From: Sedimentisphaerales bacterium
GTDB lineage: Bacteria > Planctomycetota > Phycisphaerae > Sedimentisphaerales > Anaerohalosphaeraceae
NCBI GenBank assembly: GCA_016935635.1
Contig: JAFGQP010000220.1
Span: forward strand, 1 to 33,637
Direction of reading: 5' to 3'
DNA length: 33,637 bases
A program made the position numbers and the translations under genes. Positions 17,016 through 24,975 of the stretch are shown here, piece after piece. Below the pieces are notes generated by a model that was given only the letters and a program-made list of their open reading frames with translations, was not told where the DNA came from and ran no database searches. Within the stretch, counting starts at the first letter, position 1, and the number at the start of each line of letters is the position of its first letter.

Positions 17016-17050
17016 AGAGAGGGAATGGCGGCAATTTCCATTCCCTCTCT
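17016..17050 (+). terminator. Strong hairpin between the two LamG genes
   Basis: Perfect 13-base inverted repeat: AGAGAGGGAATGG (17016-17028) and its complement (17038-17050) around a 9-base loop. The sequence after it (ATTTATC) has no T-tract, so it may be a leaky terminator or an mRNA-stabilising or processing element setting different levels for the two paralogues. Confidence 0.6.
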
Positions 17051-17115
17051 ATTTATCAGGATGTTGCAGTGCAGACAATTGTATCTGTATTATTAACTGA
17101 TTTATGGAGGTTACA

Positions 17116-19734
17116 ATGAACAAAAGGAATTTATTTATCGTGTGCGGTGTATGCCTGATGCTTGCAGGCATTACCGCCAGCGCCAAGACGGTTGCGTACT
17201 GGCGTTTTGAAGAAGGTCCGGCAGGGGTCAATGTTCAGCATGGTGAAGCTGCTGGTGTTTTCAGCCCGGATCTGCTGGACAGCTCAGGCAACGGCAATGC
17301 TTTGTCGGTCTGGGACAGCGGCCAATGGCAGTTTCGCGCGAATGTTCCTTATGCGAACATTCCGTGGACCGGTGAATCGAACGTTCTAAGCGTTAAAAAC
17401 GTCTCCGGCTCTCCGACACTGTGGAACACCTCGCTGGCCACCTGGGAGCCCGCTCAGTGGACCATTGAAGCGACATTCAAGGCCGAAGCAGGCGGTTGGA
17501 AAACGATCGTCGGCCGTGATTCACAGGGCGCTGCTATTAATGGAGGCAATACGGACCCGGGTCTGTCGGCTTTATATTTCCAGACCACCGACAATCCGAC
17601 CATGGGTCTTGCCATCAAGTACGTCGATAAGGCGGGCTACTGGCATGATGCCGTTTCAGCAGCCAATGCTTATACAGGCTTTACCTTCTCTTCAGATCCT
17701 GATGGCAACAATGCTCCGTGGTACACCATGGCGGCCACTTCTGACGGCCGCTATCTGCGGCTGTATCTATACAACCACAACACCCCTGAAAACGGGTATG
17801 TCATGATTGCCGAGACCGATATGACTGTGACCAATCCCGGCAGCACGGATACGGCGTTTAGCCTGGGTGCCGGCGACGGCGGCGACTGGGATGTTGGTAA
17901 CATTACCGTGGGTCGCGGCATGTATGGCGGTGGCCATGGCGATCGTTTCTATGGCTATCTGGACGAAGTTCGTCTTTCCGACAAAGCGTTGAGCCCCAGC
18001 GAATTCCTGCTGGCCCCCGGCTATGTCCAGCCTGTATCACCGGCCAAAGATGAATATCTGGCCACCACGGCTGCCACGACTTATACGTGGACAACAAATA
18101 TTGATCTGATGACTGAAAATGAGGTCATGTTTGATCATTATGCGATTTATATTGCCGATAATGCGGAAGATTTGACAGCCGAACAGCCGTCAACGTCTCT
18201 GCATTCGAATGTGATCAATCAAGTAGCCACCCAGTCCTACAGCGGCTACAATGGTACCTATGCTTATGGTGAGGATTACTACTGGCGTATTGATATGGTC
18301 ACCATGGATCCCAATGATACGGATCCCAACAATGTTGTTTATAATATTCCCAATCTCTATCAGGGTATTCCGGTTCGCTTCTTTGGGCCTCGCGCCTGCC
18401 CGGCAGTATCCATTTCCGGTAACGTGTCGATTCTTCCTGATCCCATCACTCAAATTTACACGGCACAGGATGCAGTCTTCACCGCAGGTATCACACGCGG
18501 TTCTGTCGCTGTGGATGCGATCAGCTGGTACAAGGTCAATGGTGTTCAGGATGCTGACATTTTTGATCCCAATGATCTGCCTGATTCGCTGATTACCCAC
18601 GTGCCTGGTGTAACGGAGATTGCGTATATTCCGGATCTGACGACGGCAACATCAACGACACTGACGGTTGTGGATGCAGCTGTCACTGACAATGGTGACT
18701 ACTACGCCAAAGTGCGTCTGGTCGATCCGCTTGGCGGCTCAACCGGCTGCGATGGCGTGTCCCCGACGACCAACCTGTTTGTTCGCGATGATACGAGTGC
18801 CTCTACGAATTACCTGGTTCATCGGTATGGATTTGATGGCAATGCCAATGACTCCATCGGAACCGCGCATGGTACCGTGGTGGATTTGGGCGATGTCAAT
18901 CACACCTTTGAAAGCGGTCAGCTTGCACTGAACAACGCCGGCTTGAATTCTCGTCCGATTCAAAATGATCCCAATATCGGTGACAGACTTCTGGATGCAC
19001 AGGGTGCTTATGTGGACCTGCCCAATGGACTGATTTCGCCCCTGGGCAAGAGTGCCACCTTCATGGCATGGTTTACCTTTACCCCGATTGCCAATGATGG
19101 ATGGCCTCGCATATTTGATTTCGGCACATCAACCGGCGGCGAAGGCTTCGCGACCGGCGCCGACGGCGTCAGGTATGTCAATGGTCTTCCGTACGTAGAC
19201 ACTGCTTCTGCGGATGCCCAGGAATACGTGATGCTTACCCCGCAGCAGGGCACCGGTTCGGCATGGCGTTTCGAATCTCTGGTTCGTCCGCCGTCAAACA
19301 GCGTGAATGTTGATCCGTCCAATAATGCAGAGCTGAAGAATGTTGAAGCCTGTGTGGCGTGTGTGTTTGATGCAGCCACCGGATTCAACACGGTCTACCT
19401 CAATGGTGTCCAGGTTCTTCGGGCGGCCAATACCACACATACTCTGGCCAACATCAATGATGTCAATAACTGGCTGGGTCGTTCGCAGTGGCCGGATGCG
19501 ATGTTCAGCGGCAAGCTGAATGAATTCCGCATCTATGACATCCCCCTGAGCAAGTACTGGGTCAAGGCCTACTTCGAACAGGGTGCGGATGATTATACCT
19601 CGACTCCGAATCCCTGTATTCAGGATGAGGCCAATGCCATGGACTTCAACACCGACTGTGTTGTGGATATGCTGGACTTTGCGGCATTTGCCGAACAGTG
19701 GCTGTCTTGCGACCGTCTGTATGGCTGCAACTAA
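17116..19734 (+). CDS. Large secreted double-LamG protein with dockerin-like C-terminus
   Basis: Exported protein of 872 residues. The ATG at 17116 is preferred over the in-frame ATG at 17104, because the latter lies inside the ribosome binding site (GGAGG 17106-17110, 5 bases upstream). Signal peptide 1-24. LamG 1 (about 25-295) is paralogous to the preceding gene's domain. An FN3-like region (about 298-425) has YTWTTNID and DYYWRIDMV. An Ig-like region (about 427-555) ends with DNGDYYAKVRLVD. LamG 2 (about 563-825) has YGFDGNANDSIG, ATFMAWFTF and FSGKLNEFRIYD. The end (about 840-865) has DFNTDCVVDMLDFAAFAEQW, a calcium-loop pattern typical of single dockerin-like tails in this group. There is no PEP-CTERM, so its sorting differs from its neighbour. 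Probable function: binding of extracellular polysaccharide. Confidence 0.85.
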   Translation: MNKRNLFIVCGVCLMLAGITASAKTVAYWRFEEGPAGVNVQHGEAAGVFSPDLLDSSGNGNALSVWDSGQWQFRANVPYANIPWTGESNVLSVKNVSGSPTLWNTSLATWEPAQWTIEATFKAEAGGWKTIVGRDSQGAAINGGNTDPGLSALYFQTTDNPTMGLAIKYVDKAGYWHDAVSAANAYTGFTFSSDPDGNNAPWYTMAATSDGRYLRLYLYNHNTPENGYVMIAETDMTVTNPGSTDTAFSLGAGDGGDWDVGNITVGRGMYGGGHGDRFYGYLDEVRLSDKALSPSEFLLAPGYVQPVSPAKDEYLATTAATTYTWTTNIDLMTENEVMFDHYAIYIADNAEDLTAEQPSTSLHSNVINQVATQSYSGYNGTYAYGEDYYWRIDMVTMDPNDTDPNNVVYNIPNLYQGIPVRFFGPRACPAVSISGNVSILPDPITQIYTAQDAVFTAGITRGSVAVDAISWYKVNGVQDADIFDPNDLPDSLITHVPGVTEIAYIPDLTTATSTTLTVVDAAVTDNGDYYAKVRLVDPLGGSTGCDGVSPTTNLFVRDDTSASTNYLVHRYGFDGNANDSIGTAHGTVVDLGDVNHTFESGQLALNNAGLNSRPIQNDPNIGDRLLDAQGAYVDLPNGLISPLGKSATFMAWFTFTPIANDGWPRIFDFGTSTGGEGFATGADGVRYVNGLPYVDTASADAQEYVMLTPQQGTGSAWRFESLVRPPSNSVNVDPSNNAELKNVEACVACVFDAATGFNTVYLNGVQVLRAANTTHTLANINDVNNWLGRSQWPDAMFSGKLNEFRIYDIPLSKYWVKAYFEQGADDYTSTPNPCIQDEANAMDFNTDCVVDMLDFAAFAEQWLSCDRLYGCN

Positions 19735-19779
19735 GCAGCAGCTCAACAGGCGCCGTTAGCGGCTATTGGCTGTAAAAAC

Positions 19780-19815
19780 AAAAGCGGGCTCCGGTTCTCC
19801 GGAGTCCGCTTTTTT
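19780..19815 (+). terminator. Rho-independent terminator
   Basis: A 12-base stem, AGCGGGCTCCGG pairing with CCGGAGTCCGCT (one G-T pair), around a TTCT loop, flanked by A-rich sequence and followed by a run of six T. It ends the LamG gene cluster. The A-run on the 5' side could also serve the minus-strand GH127 gene ending at 19845. Confidence 0.9.
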
Positions 19816-19844
19816 GGTTTGAACAGGTAAACGAAGATGCGGGA

Positions 19845-22280
19845 TCAGTTGACGGTCCATTCATGGACGCCGGTGGAATAACCGGGCTGACAGGTAATCT
19901 CCATCCGCAATGCATCCGTCTTAACGGGGGTAAAACTGAGCCGATCCATATCGTCTTTGGTCACTTTATAATCGCTGAAGTTGTTCACCGGCTTCCATTG
20001 TCCGTTATCCCGGTATAGAACTTTCCAGGCCTTCGGCACGCGGCATTCGCCCCGGCCGGTGTCGTCAAACCAGTACACCGATACCGAACCGATTTCTTTG
20101 GTGCCGTTAAAATCATACTGAACCCACTCGGTCGTTCCTTTGTGCGGCCACCAGTGCAGGTAGCCCTTGGATTCGTCCCCTGAGCTGTCCGGCACAAGCT
20201 GGTCATTGACGTACTCGGTTTTGGTTCCGCCGACATTGCTCAAAAACGACGTGCTGACCTTGCTGGTCGAAGCAATGGTCGGGCTGGGCAGGGGGCTGGC
20301 GTTTTTCTCCGTCCGAGGTACCCAGACCATCATCTGTCCTTTGCCGCGATGGGCCCAGGCATAATAGGGAATCGCGGTGAATTTACGTTCCATGCGTTCC
20401 ATTACGCCCGGCGTACTGGTCTTGCGTAATTCAAGTGCACTGCCTTCAATCACCGTTACGCCGTTAAGCAGACTTGGTTTTTCCGTCACCGTCAATTGGG
20501 CTGAGTCGGGCAGCATCAGGTTGAATAGTCTGCCGCCTTCCACGTCCGGCCATTCCAGACAATAGACTATCGGCCCGCGCTGAATTGCTACCCGGCCGAT
20601 GTTGTCTTTGGCCCGTTCATCGCAGACAATCCGCTGCGGTGTCATTGGCAAACCAAGCTGGACCACGTCGCCGTCTTTCCATTCGCGTTCAATTGCTGCA
20701 AATCCGCGGTCTGTTTTAACTTCGACTGGAGCCCCGTTAATCGACAGGGAAATATCGGTCTGGGTCGGGTCAAGTACCGAATACAGTGTGCCGGGAACAG
20801 GCTGATTGACCGCCCAGCCGGGAATACGCACTTTCAACGTAAATGTCTGCCCCGGGCCGGCAGGACTGATTTTGATTGCGATGTTGCCGTCCCAGGGATA
20901 CCGGGTCATCTGGGCCACGGCAACCTTCTTGCCGCCAATCTGCAGGTCGGCGGTGCTGTTGACAAACAGGTTGACATAAATGCTGTTGTCGCGAACGGCA
21001 TAGACGTATCCCGGCACCGAAGCCAGAAAGCGGCAGATATTGCTCGGACAGCATGCACAGCCAAACCACGGCTGGCGGTCATGGCCGGTGCTTTCCAGCG
21101 GATTGGGATAGAAAAACAGCTTGCCGTCCAGCGATACTCCGGACAGCACGTTATTATACAGCGAGCGTTCCATCACATCGATATAGCCTGCATCGCCGTG
21201 CAGCAGAAACATGCGCTGATTCCAATAGACATTGGCAATGGTCGCGCAGGTCTCACAGTAGGCTGTGCGATTGGGCAATTCATAATTATCGCCAAACGCC
21301 TCGCCTGCATGGCGGGCACCAATGCCGCCGGTGATATAGAGTTTGGTATAGACGACATTTTCCCAGATTTTGTTGATTGCCTCAATGTAGCTGGTATCGC
21401 CGGTCATCGCCGCAACATCTGCCATGCCGCTGTACATATACGCGGCGCGAACTGCATGGCCGACCGCCTCATCCTGCCGGGTGACGGGTTTGTGCTTCTG
21501 GGCATAGGAACCTTCATCCTTGACTCCGCGCCGGTCCAGGAACCGCTTGGCCTGTTCCAGATATGCCTTTTTGCCGGTTGCCCGATACAGCTTCACCAGG
21601 CCGATTTCAATTTCCTGGTGGCCCGGCACCTCCGTCCGCCCGTCGGCCCCGAATGTTTTGACGATCAAATCCGCACTTTTGACAGCCACATCCAGTAAAC
21701 TGCGTTTGCCGGTGGCCAGGTAATGCGCCACAGCCGCTTCGTACATGTGCCCGAGGTTGTACAGCTCATGGCTGTCCCGGATGTTATCCCAGGGCTCGTT
21801 AATATAGCAGCAGGCGATGTTTTTGCCGCTTTTTCTCACCTGGGCGGTCCATGCCGTATAGAGATACCCATCCGGCTCCTGTGCGGCGGCAATATACGAA
21901 ATGATGTTATCCAGATAGTGATCCAGCTTGGGATCGGGATGAACCATCAGGCTGTACGAGGCCCCTTCGATAATCTTATAGACATCGCTGTCGTTAAAAC
22001 CGAAATCGCCTGTCCAGGGCTTATCGGACAACTTGCCCGCCACTTTAAAGTTTTCAATGCGTCCGGTGTCTTCCGATTGCTTAAATGCAAAAGGAATGGT
22101 TGCGACCCGGTTTGTCTCCATACGCGGCAGCCAGAACGTATCCGAAAAGTGAACCTGGGTGAAAGGTACGGGCTGGTACGGATAATCCGTTACGATCTCT
22201 GCTGATACGCGATCGCAGATACCCAGACAGGATATACAGAGGACTAAAAAAGAGCGTAGCCGATTCTGATTGTTTTCCAT
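19845..22280 (-). CDS. GH127-family beta-L-arabinofuranosidase with F5/8 type C-like domain
   Basis: Exported glycosidase of 811 residues that by family releases beta-L-arabinofuranose. Signal peptide about 1-27 (LRSFLVLCISCLGICDRVSA). The catalytic domain (formerly DUF1680) spans about 35-640. Metal/active-site residues match the bifidobacterial enzyme HypBA1 pattern: Glu343 and Cys345 in YCETC, and Cys410-Cys411 in GCACCPSN, with Cys410 the expected nucleophile. Glu327 in GEAFG is at the right spacing for the acid/base. The last 130 residues (VNDQLVPDSSGDESKGYLHW, then TEWVQYDF, VSVYWFDD) look like a discoidin/F5-8C carbohydrate-binding module. GAAAGGAAA precedes the ATG. It is convergent with the LamG genes and probably a separate unit. 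Confidence 0.92.
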   Translation of the reverse strand: MENNQNRLRSFLVLCISCLGICDRVSAEIVTDYPYQPVPFTQVHFSDTFWLPRMETNRVATIPFAFKQSEDTGRIENFKVAGKLSDKPWTGDFGFNDSDVYKIIEGASYSLMVHPDPKLDHYLDNIISYIAAAQEPDGYLYTAWTAQVRKSGKNIACCYINEPWDNIRDSHELYNLGHMYEAAVAHYLATGKRSLLDVAVKSADLIVKTFGADGRTEVPGHQEIEIGLVKLYRATGKKAYLEQAKRFLDRRGVKDEGSYAQKHKPVTRQDEAVGHAVRAAYMYSGMADVAAMTGDTSYIEAINKIWENVVYTKLYITGGIGARHAGEAFGDNYELPNRTAYCETCATIANVYWNQRMFLLHGDAGYIDVMERSLYNNVLSGVSLDGKLFFYPNPLESTGHDRQPWFGCACCPSNICRFLASVPGYVYAVRDNSIYVNLFVNSTADLQIGGKKVAVAQMTRYPWDGNIAIKISPAGPGQTFTLKVRIPGWAVNQPVPGTLYSVLDPTQTDISLSINGAPVEVKTDRGFAAIEREWKDGDVVQLGLPMTPQRIVCDERAKDNIGRVAIQRGPIVYCLEWPDVEGGRLFNLMLPDSAQLTVTEKPSLLNGVTVIEGSALELRKTSTPGVMERMERKFTAIPYYAWAHRGKGQMMVWVPRTEKNASPLPSPTIASTSKVSTSFLSNVGGTKTEYVNDQLVPDSSGDESKGYLHWWPHKGTTEWVQYDFNGTKEIGSVSVYWFDDTGRGECRVPKAWKVLYRDNGQWKPVNNFSDYKVTKDDMDRLSFTPVKTDALRMEITCQPGYSTGVHEWTVN

Positions 22281-22580
22281 GTGCTTTCCTTTCTAATGTG
22301 GTTAAGGCTTTGAGACTTTTTCGATAGCGTATATTAGCGTCTGATCCAACAATCTTCAATATTAAACAGACATGCTTTATCGACATGAAGTTTCACTCCT
22401 TTTTATCATTGGATTGACAGAGGAGCCTGGCTGGGCAGAAATAGTAGACGCATTAAATACATTATATCCTTAAACAGCAAAAGAAATGTTGCCAAGACAA
22501 GTTTTGGGGAAGCCGCTTTACTTTGGACGGGGGTTATCCTATAATGCTTGTTTTATTGAACCCGGAAAAAAGGTTTAACT
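22281..22580. promoter_or_regulatory. Divergent promoter region GH127/cimA
   Basis: 300 bases between divergent genes. Toward GH127, TATAAT on the minus strand (complement of 22461-22466) is a perfect -10 but its -35 is poor, giving a leader of about 170 bases. Toward cimA there is a good promoter at 22517-22545. A minus-strand ATG at 22386 with AGGAG in front opens an out-of-frame ORF overlapping the GH127 start; I do not count it as a gene. Confidence 0.45.
22517..22545 (+). promoter_or_regulatory. Promoter of cimA
   Basis: TTTACT (22517-22522, 4 of 6), 17-base spacer, perfect TATAAT (22540-22545), about 35 bases before the ATG at 22581. AAGG precedes the start codon. No leader peptide or T-box-like structure fits in this short leader. 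Confidence 0.6.
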
Positions 22581-24152
22581 ATGGAAAAAGTCAAGATTTA
22601 CGATACCACATTGCGGGATGGAATGCAGGCCGAGGGGATTAGTTTTTCGGTTGAGGACAAGTTAGCAATTGCTCGAAAACTAGACGAGTTTGGTCTGGAT
22701 TACATTGAAGGCGGTTTTCCTCAGAGTAATCCCAAAGAGGCCATGTTCTTTCAGCGGCTGGCTGAGCAGCCCCTCAAACACGCCAGGCTGGTTGCATTTG
22801 GCAGCACCCGCAGGGCCGGCAACACTGTCGAGGAGGATCCCGGCATCCGAGCCTTGTTGGAAGCAAGTGCTCCCGCCTGTACTGTGGTTGGCAAAAGCTG
22901 GGATCTGCATGTGAGTACTGTTCTTCGCTGCTCGCTTGAGGAAAACTTTGCCGTCTGCGCGGATTCGGTCAGTTATCTGAAAAAAAACGGCAAAGAAGTT
23001 ATCTTTGATGCCGAGCATTTTTTTGATGGCTATAAAGCCAATCCGGAATTCGCCATCAAGGTCCTTCAGGCGGCCGCAGAAGCCGGGGCGGCTTGCCTGG
23101 TTCTGTGCGAAACGAATGGCGGCAAGCTGCCTCATGAAGTCTTCGAAATTACTTCCACCGTGGTTAAAGCTCTGCCAGGAGTGGAAATCGGCATTCACTG
23201 TCATAACGATACCGATTGTGCGGTGGCTAATTCGCTGGCGGCAATCCGGGCCGGCGCCAGGCATGTTCAGGGCACTATTAATGGACTCGGAGAGCGTACC
23301 GGCAATGCCAATTTGTGCACGATTGTTCCGAATTTGACGCTTAAGATGGGCTTTGATACCGTCGGGACGGAAAAACTGAAAACCATTACAGAGTTATCTC
23401 GTTTTGTGTTTGAAGTGGCCAATATGACGCCGATTAACAGCATGCCTTATGTGGGCGAAAGTGCCTTTGCACACAAAGGCGGCCTGCATATCGATGCCCT
23501 GCGCAAGAACCAGAAGACCTATGAGCAGATCGATCCGGAGACGGTTGGCAATTCCCGCAAATACCTGATTTCCGAATTGTCCGGCGCCTCCAATGTGCTG
23601 GATAAACTGGAAAAGAAAAAACTGGTTTCTGATAAAGTGGTGGCTCGAAAAATACTGCAGCGTGTCCAGGACCTCGAGAATGAAGGCTACCAGTTTGAAA
23701 CCGCCGAGGCCAGTTTTGATTTATTAATCCACAAAACACTCGGTGATTACAGACCCTGTTTTGAATTGAAGAAATATCATATCGATATTGAACGAACCCC
23801 CGAAAGCAGGATTGTTACCGAAGCGACCATAAAATTGAGCGTGGATGGTGAGACGGTGCATGTCGTCAGCGAAGGCGATGGCCCGGTCAATGCTCTTGAC
23901 AGCGCCTTGCGAAAGGCGCTCGAGCCGTTCTACCCCAATCTGAAAACGCTCAGCCTGATTGATTACAAAGTCCGTGTCGTTAATGCCAGGGCAGGAACCG
24001 CCGCTCGCGTTCGCGTTGTTATTGAAAACCGTGACCAGGATGGCCTCTGGGGAACCGTTGGCGTGTCCGAAAATATTATGGAAGCAAGCTGGATCGCCCT
24101 TGTGGACAGCATAGAGTACAAATTGCTCAAAGATGCGGGTCGAATGAAGTAG
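22581..24152 (+). CDS. cimA: (R)-citramalate synthase
   Basis: Enzyme of 523 residues condensing acetyl-CoA with pyruvate to citramalate, the first step of the threonine-independent route to isoleucine. DTTLRDG (8-14), with the metal-binding Asp, opens the HMGL-like TIM barrel. The metal ligands are in GIHCHNDTDCA (His206, His208), and NGLGERTGNANL follows. The C-terminal part (about 385-515) is the LeuA-type allosteric domain that binds isoleucine in this family. The length and the motif GMQAEGISFS separate it from 2-isopropylmalate and homocitrate synthases and fit the CimA type. Transcribed alone; its stop lies 8 bases from the convergent nikR stop. Confidence 0.9.
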   Translation: MEKVKIYDTTLRDGMQAEGISFSVEDKLAIARKLDEFGLDYIEGGFPQSNPKEAMFFQRLAEQPLKHARLVAFGSTRRAGNTVEEDPGIRALLEASAPACTVVGKSWDLHVSTVLRCSLEENFAVCADSVSYLKKNGKEVIFDAEHFFDGYKANPEFAIKVLQAAAEAGAACLVLCETNGGKLPHEVFEITSTVVKALPGVEIGIHCHNDTDCAVANSLAAIRAGARHVQGTINGLGERTGNANLCTIVPNLTLKMGFDTVGTEKLKTITELSRFVFEVANMTPINSMPYVGESAFAHKGGLHIDALRKNQKTYEQIDPETVGNSRKYLISELSGASNVLDKLEKKKLVSDKVVARKILQRVQDLENEGYQFETAEASFDLLIHKTLGDYRPCFELKKYHIDIERTPESRIVTEATIKLSVDGETVHVVSEGDGPVNALDSALRKALEPFYPNLKTLSLIDYKVRVVNARAGTAARVRVVIENRDQDGLWGTVGVSENIMEASWIALVDSIEYKLLKDAGRMK

Positions 24153-24160
24153 GAGTCTTT

Positions 24161-24598
24161 TTAGGGTGTCTGGGAATGAGGATGGTCCTCCGGCTGGACG
24201 GCCATCATGTTGACGGTGCTGATTTTGACTCCCTTGATGCTGGTCAGACCGTCGGCCAGCCGCTGAATTTCCCCCGTTTTACCCTTGAGAATGATTATTT
24301 CAAGACAATTATGGTGGTCCAGATGCACATGGGTTGAAGCAATCACATGGTAGAACTGGCTGTGCTGCATATCATTCAGTTTTTGATTCAGCCCGGCGGT
24401 ATGGTGGTCATACACCAGAAAGATACCCGCCACAGCCCAGGATTCAGGATTTTGCAGCTGCTCCTGTGATAAGGCTGAACGAATCAGGTCGCGGATTGCT
24501 TCGGAGCGGTTCGGATATCCCTTGCCCGCGATGAACGCATCGAATTCGCCCAGCAGATCTGTTTCAACGGAAATTCCTATCCGTTCAATATTCGACAT
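24161..24598 (-). CDS. nikR: Nickel-responsive transcriptional regulator NikR
   Basis: Ribbon-helix-helix regulator of 145 residues. The DNA-binding part is about 1-48 (ISVETDLLGEFDAFIAGKGY, then PNRSEAIRDLIRSAL). The C-terminal ACT-like domain carries the high-affinity nickel site: His79, His90, His92 and Cys98, spaced exactly as His76, His87, His89 and Cys95 of the E. coli protein. It should bind DNA when nickel is plentiful and repress uptake. The only transport gene nearby is the divergent CbiO/NikO-like ATPase. I could not find a convincing NikR palindrome between them. Confidence 0.93.
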   Translation of the reverse strand: MSNIERIGISVETDLLGEFDAFIAGKGYPNRSEAIRDLIRSALSQEQLQNPESWAVAGIFLVYDHHTAGLNQKLNDMQHSQFYHVIASTHVHLDHHNCLEIIILKGKTGEIQRLADGLTSIKGVKISTVNMMAVQPEDHPHSQTP

Positions 24599-24623
24599 AA
24601 CATAACTCCATACAGTTTTTCAG

Positions 24624-24652
24624 ATGATACTGGAAACAGTCTGATTTGACAA
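24624..24652 (-). promoter_or_regulatory. Promoter of nikR
   Basis: On the minus strand: TTGTCA (complement of 24647-24652), 17-base spacer, TATCAT (complement of 24624-24629); each box matches 5 of 6. It lies 26 bases before the nikR ATG. Confidence 0.6.
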
Positions 24653-24674
24653 GTTCAAACAAATGATTCCCGCT

Positions 24675-24728
24675 GGCTCTTGTCAGAAAGGTTCTCGGAC
24701 CTTTTGCAAAAAGATACAGAGCCGTATC
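24675..24728 (+). other. Nested and alternative hairpins in the nikR/ATPase intergenic region
   Basis: GGCTCT (24675-24680) pairs with AGAGCC (24718-24723), enclosing AAAGGT (24687-24692) paired with ACCTTT (24699-24704). Alternatively GATAC (24713-24717) pairs with GTATC (24724-24728), which would trap AGAGCC in the loop. Could be a structured leader of the ATPase transcript or an operator; not a riboswitch class I recognise. Confidence 0.35.
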
Positions 24729-24820
24729 AGTAGTATTCCCGATAATAATTAACAATAATCCTCTAATGCCGCAAAGGTTTTTTACCGATATTTCTAACAG
24801 ATTTCGGGTCGGAAACTAAC

Positions 24821-24961
24821 ATGAATGAGAAATCACAACAAGTTAACGGTATTTCAGTACATGGGGCACAATGTCGGTCTGATGCCGCAGGACGTTTTCG
24901 AGTTGCATTTATCGATACCGTAAGACTGCTGGACGTTGCTGTGGTGTACACCAAAATCTAG
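24821..24961 (+). CDS. Possible 46-residue ORF before the ABC ATPase
   Basis: ORF starting MNEKSQQVNGISVHGAQCRS and ending ...VAVVYTKI, with its stop 14 bases before the ATPase ATG. Only a weak GGAAAC precedes it. No family recognised, no membrane span, so it is not a CbiN/NikN-like partner. It may be a coupled upstream ORF or chance. Confidence 0.25.
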   Translation: MNEKSQQVNGISVHGAQCRSDAAGRFRVAFIDTVRLLDVAVVYTKI

Positions 24962-24975
24962 AATAGGAAGGACGA

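Noticed and set aside
22081-22386. Minus-strand 101-codon frame with AGGAG before its ATG
   Set aside because: It overlaps the start and signal peptide of GH127 in another frame. The GH127 frame is certain, and only the first 35 codons of this ORF would be free. A leader peptide is possible but unsupported.
24599-24820. NikR operator (GTATGA-type inverted repeat) or cobalamin/NiCo riboswitch
   Set aside because: Scattered GATAC/GTATC strings are present but not at the spacing of a NikR palindrome, and no riboswitch core signature was seen.
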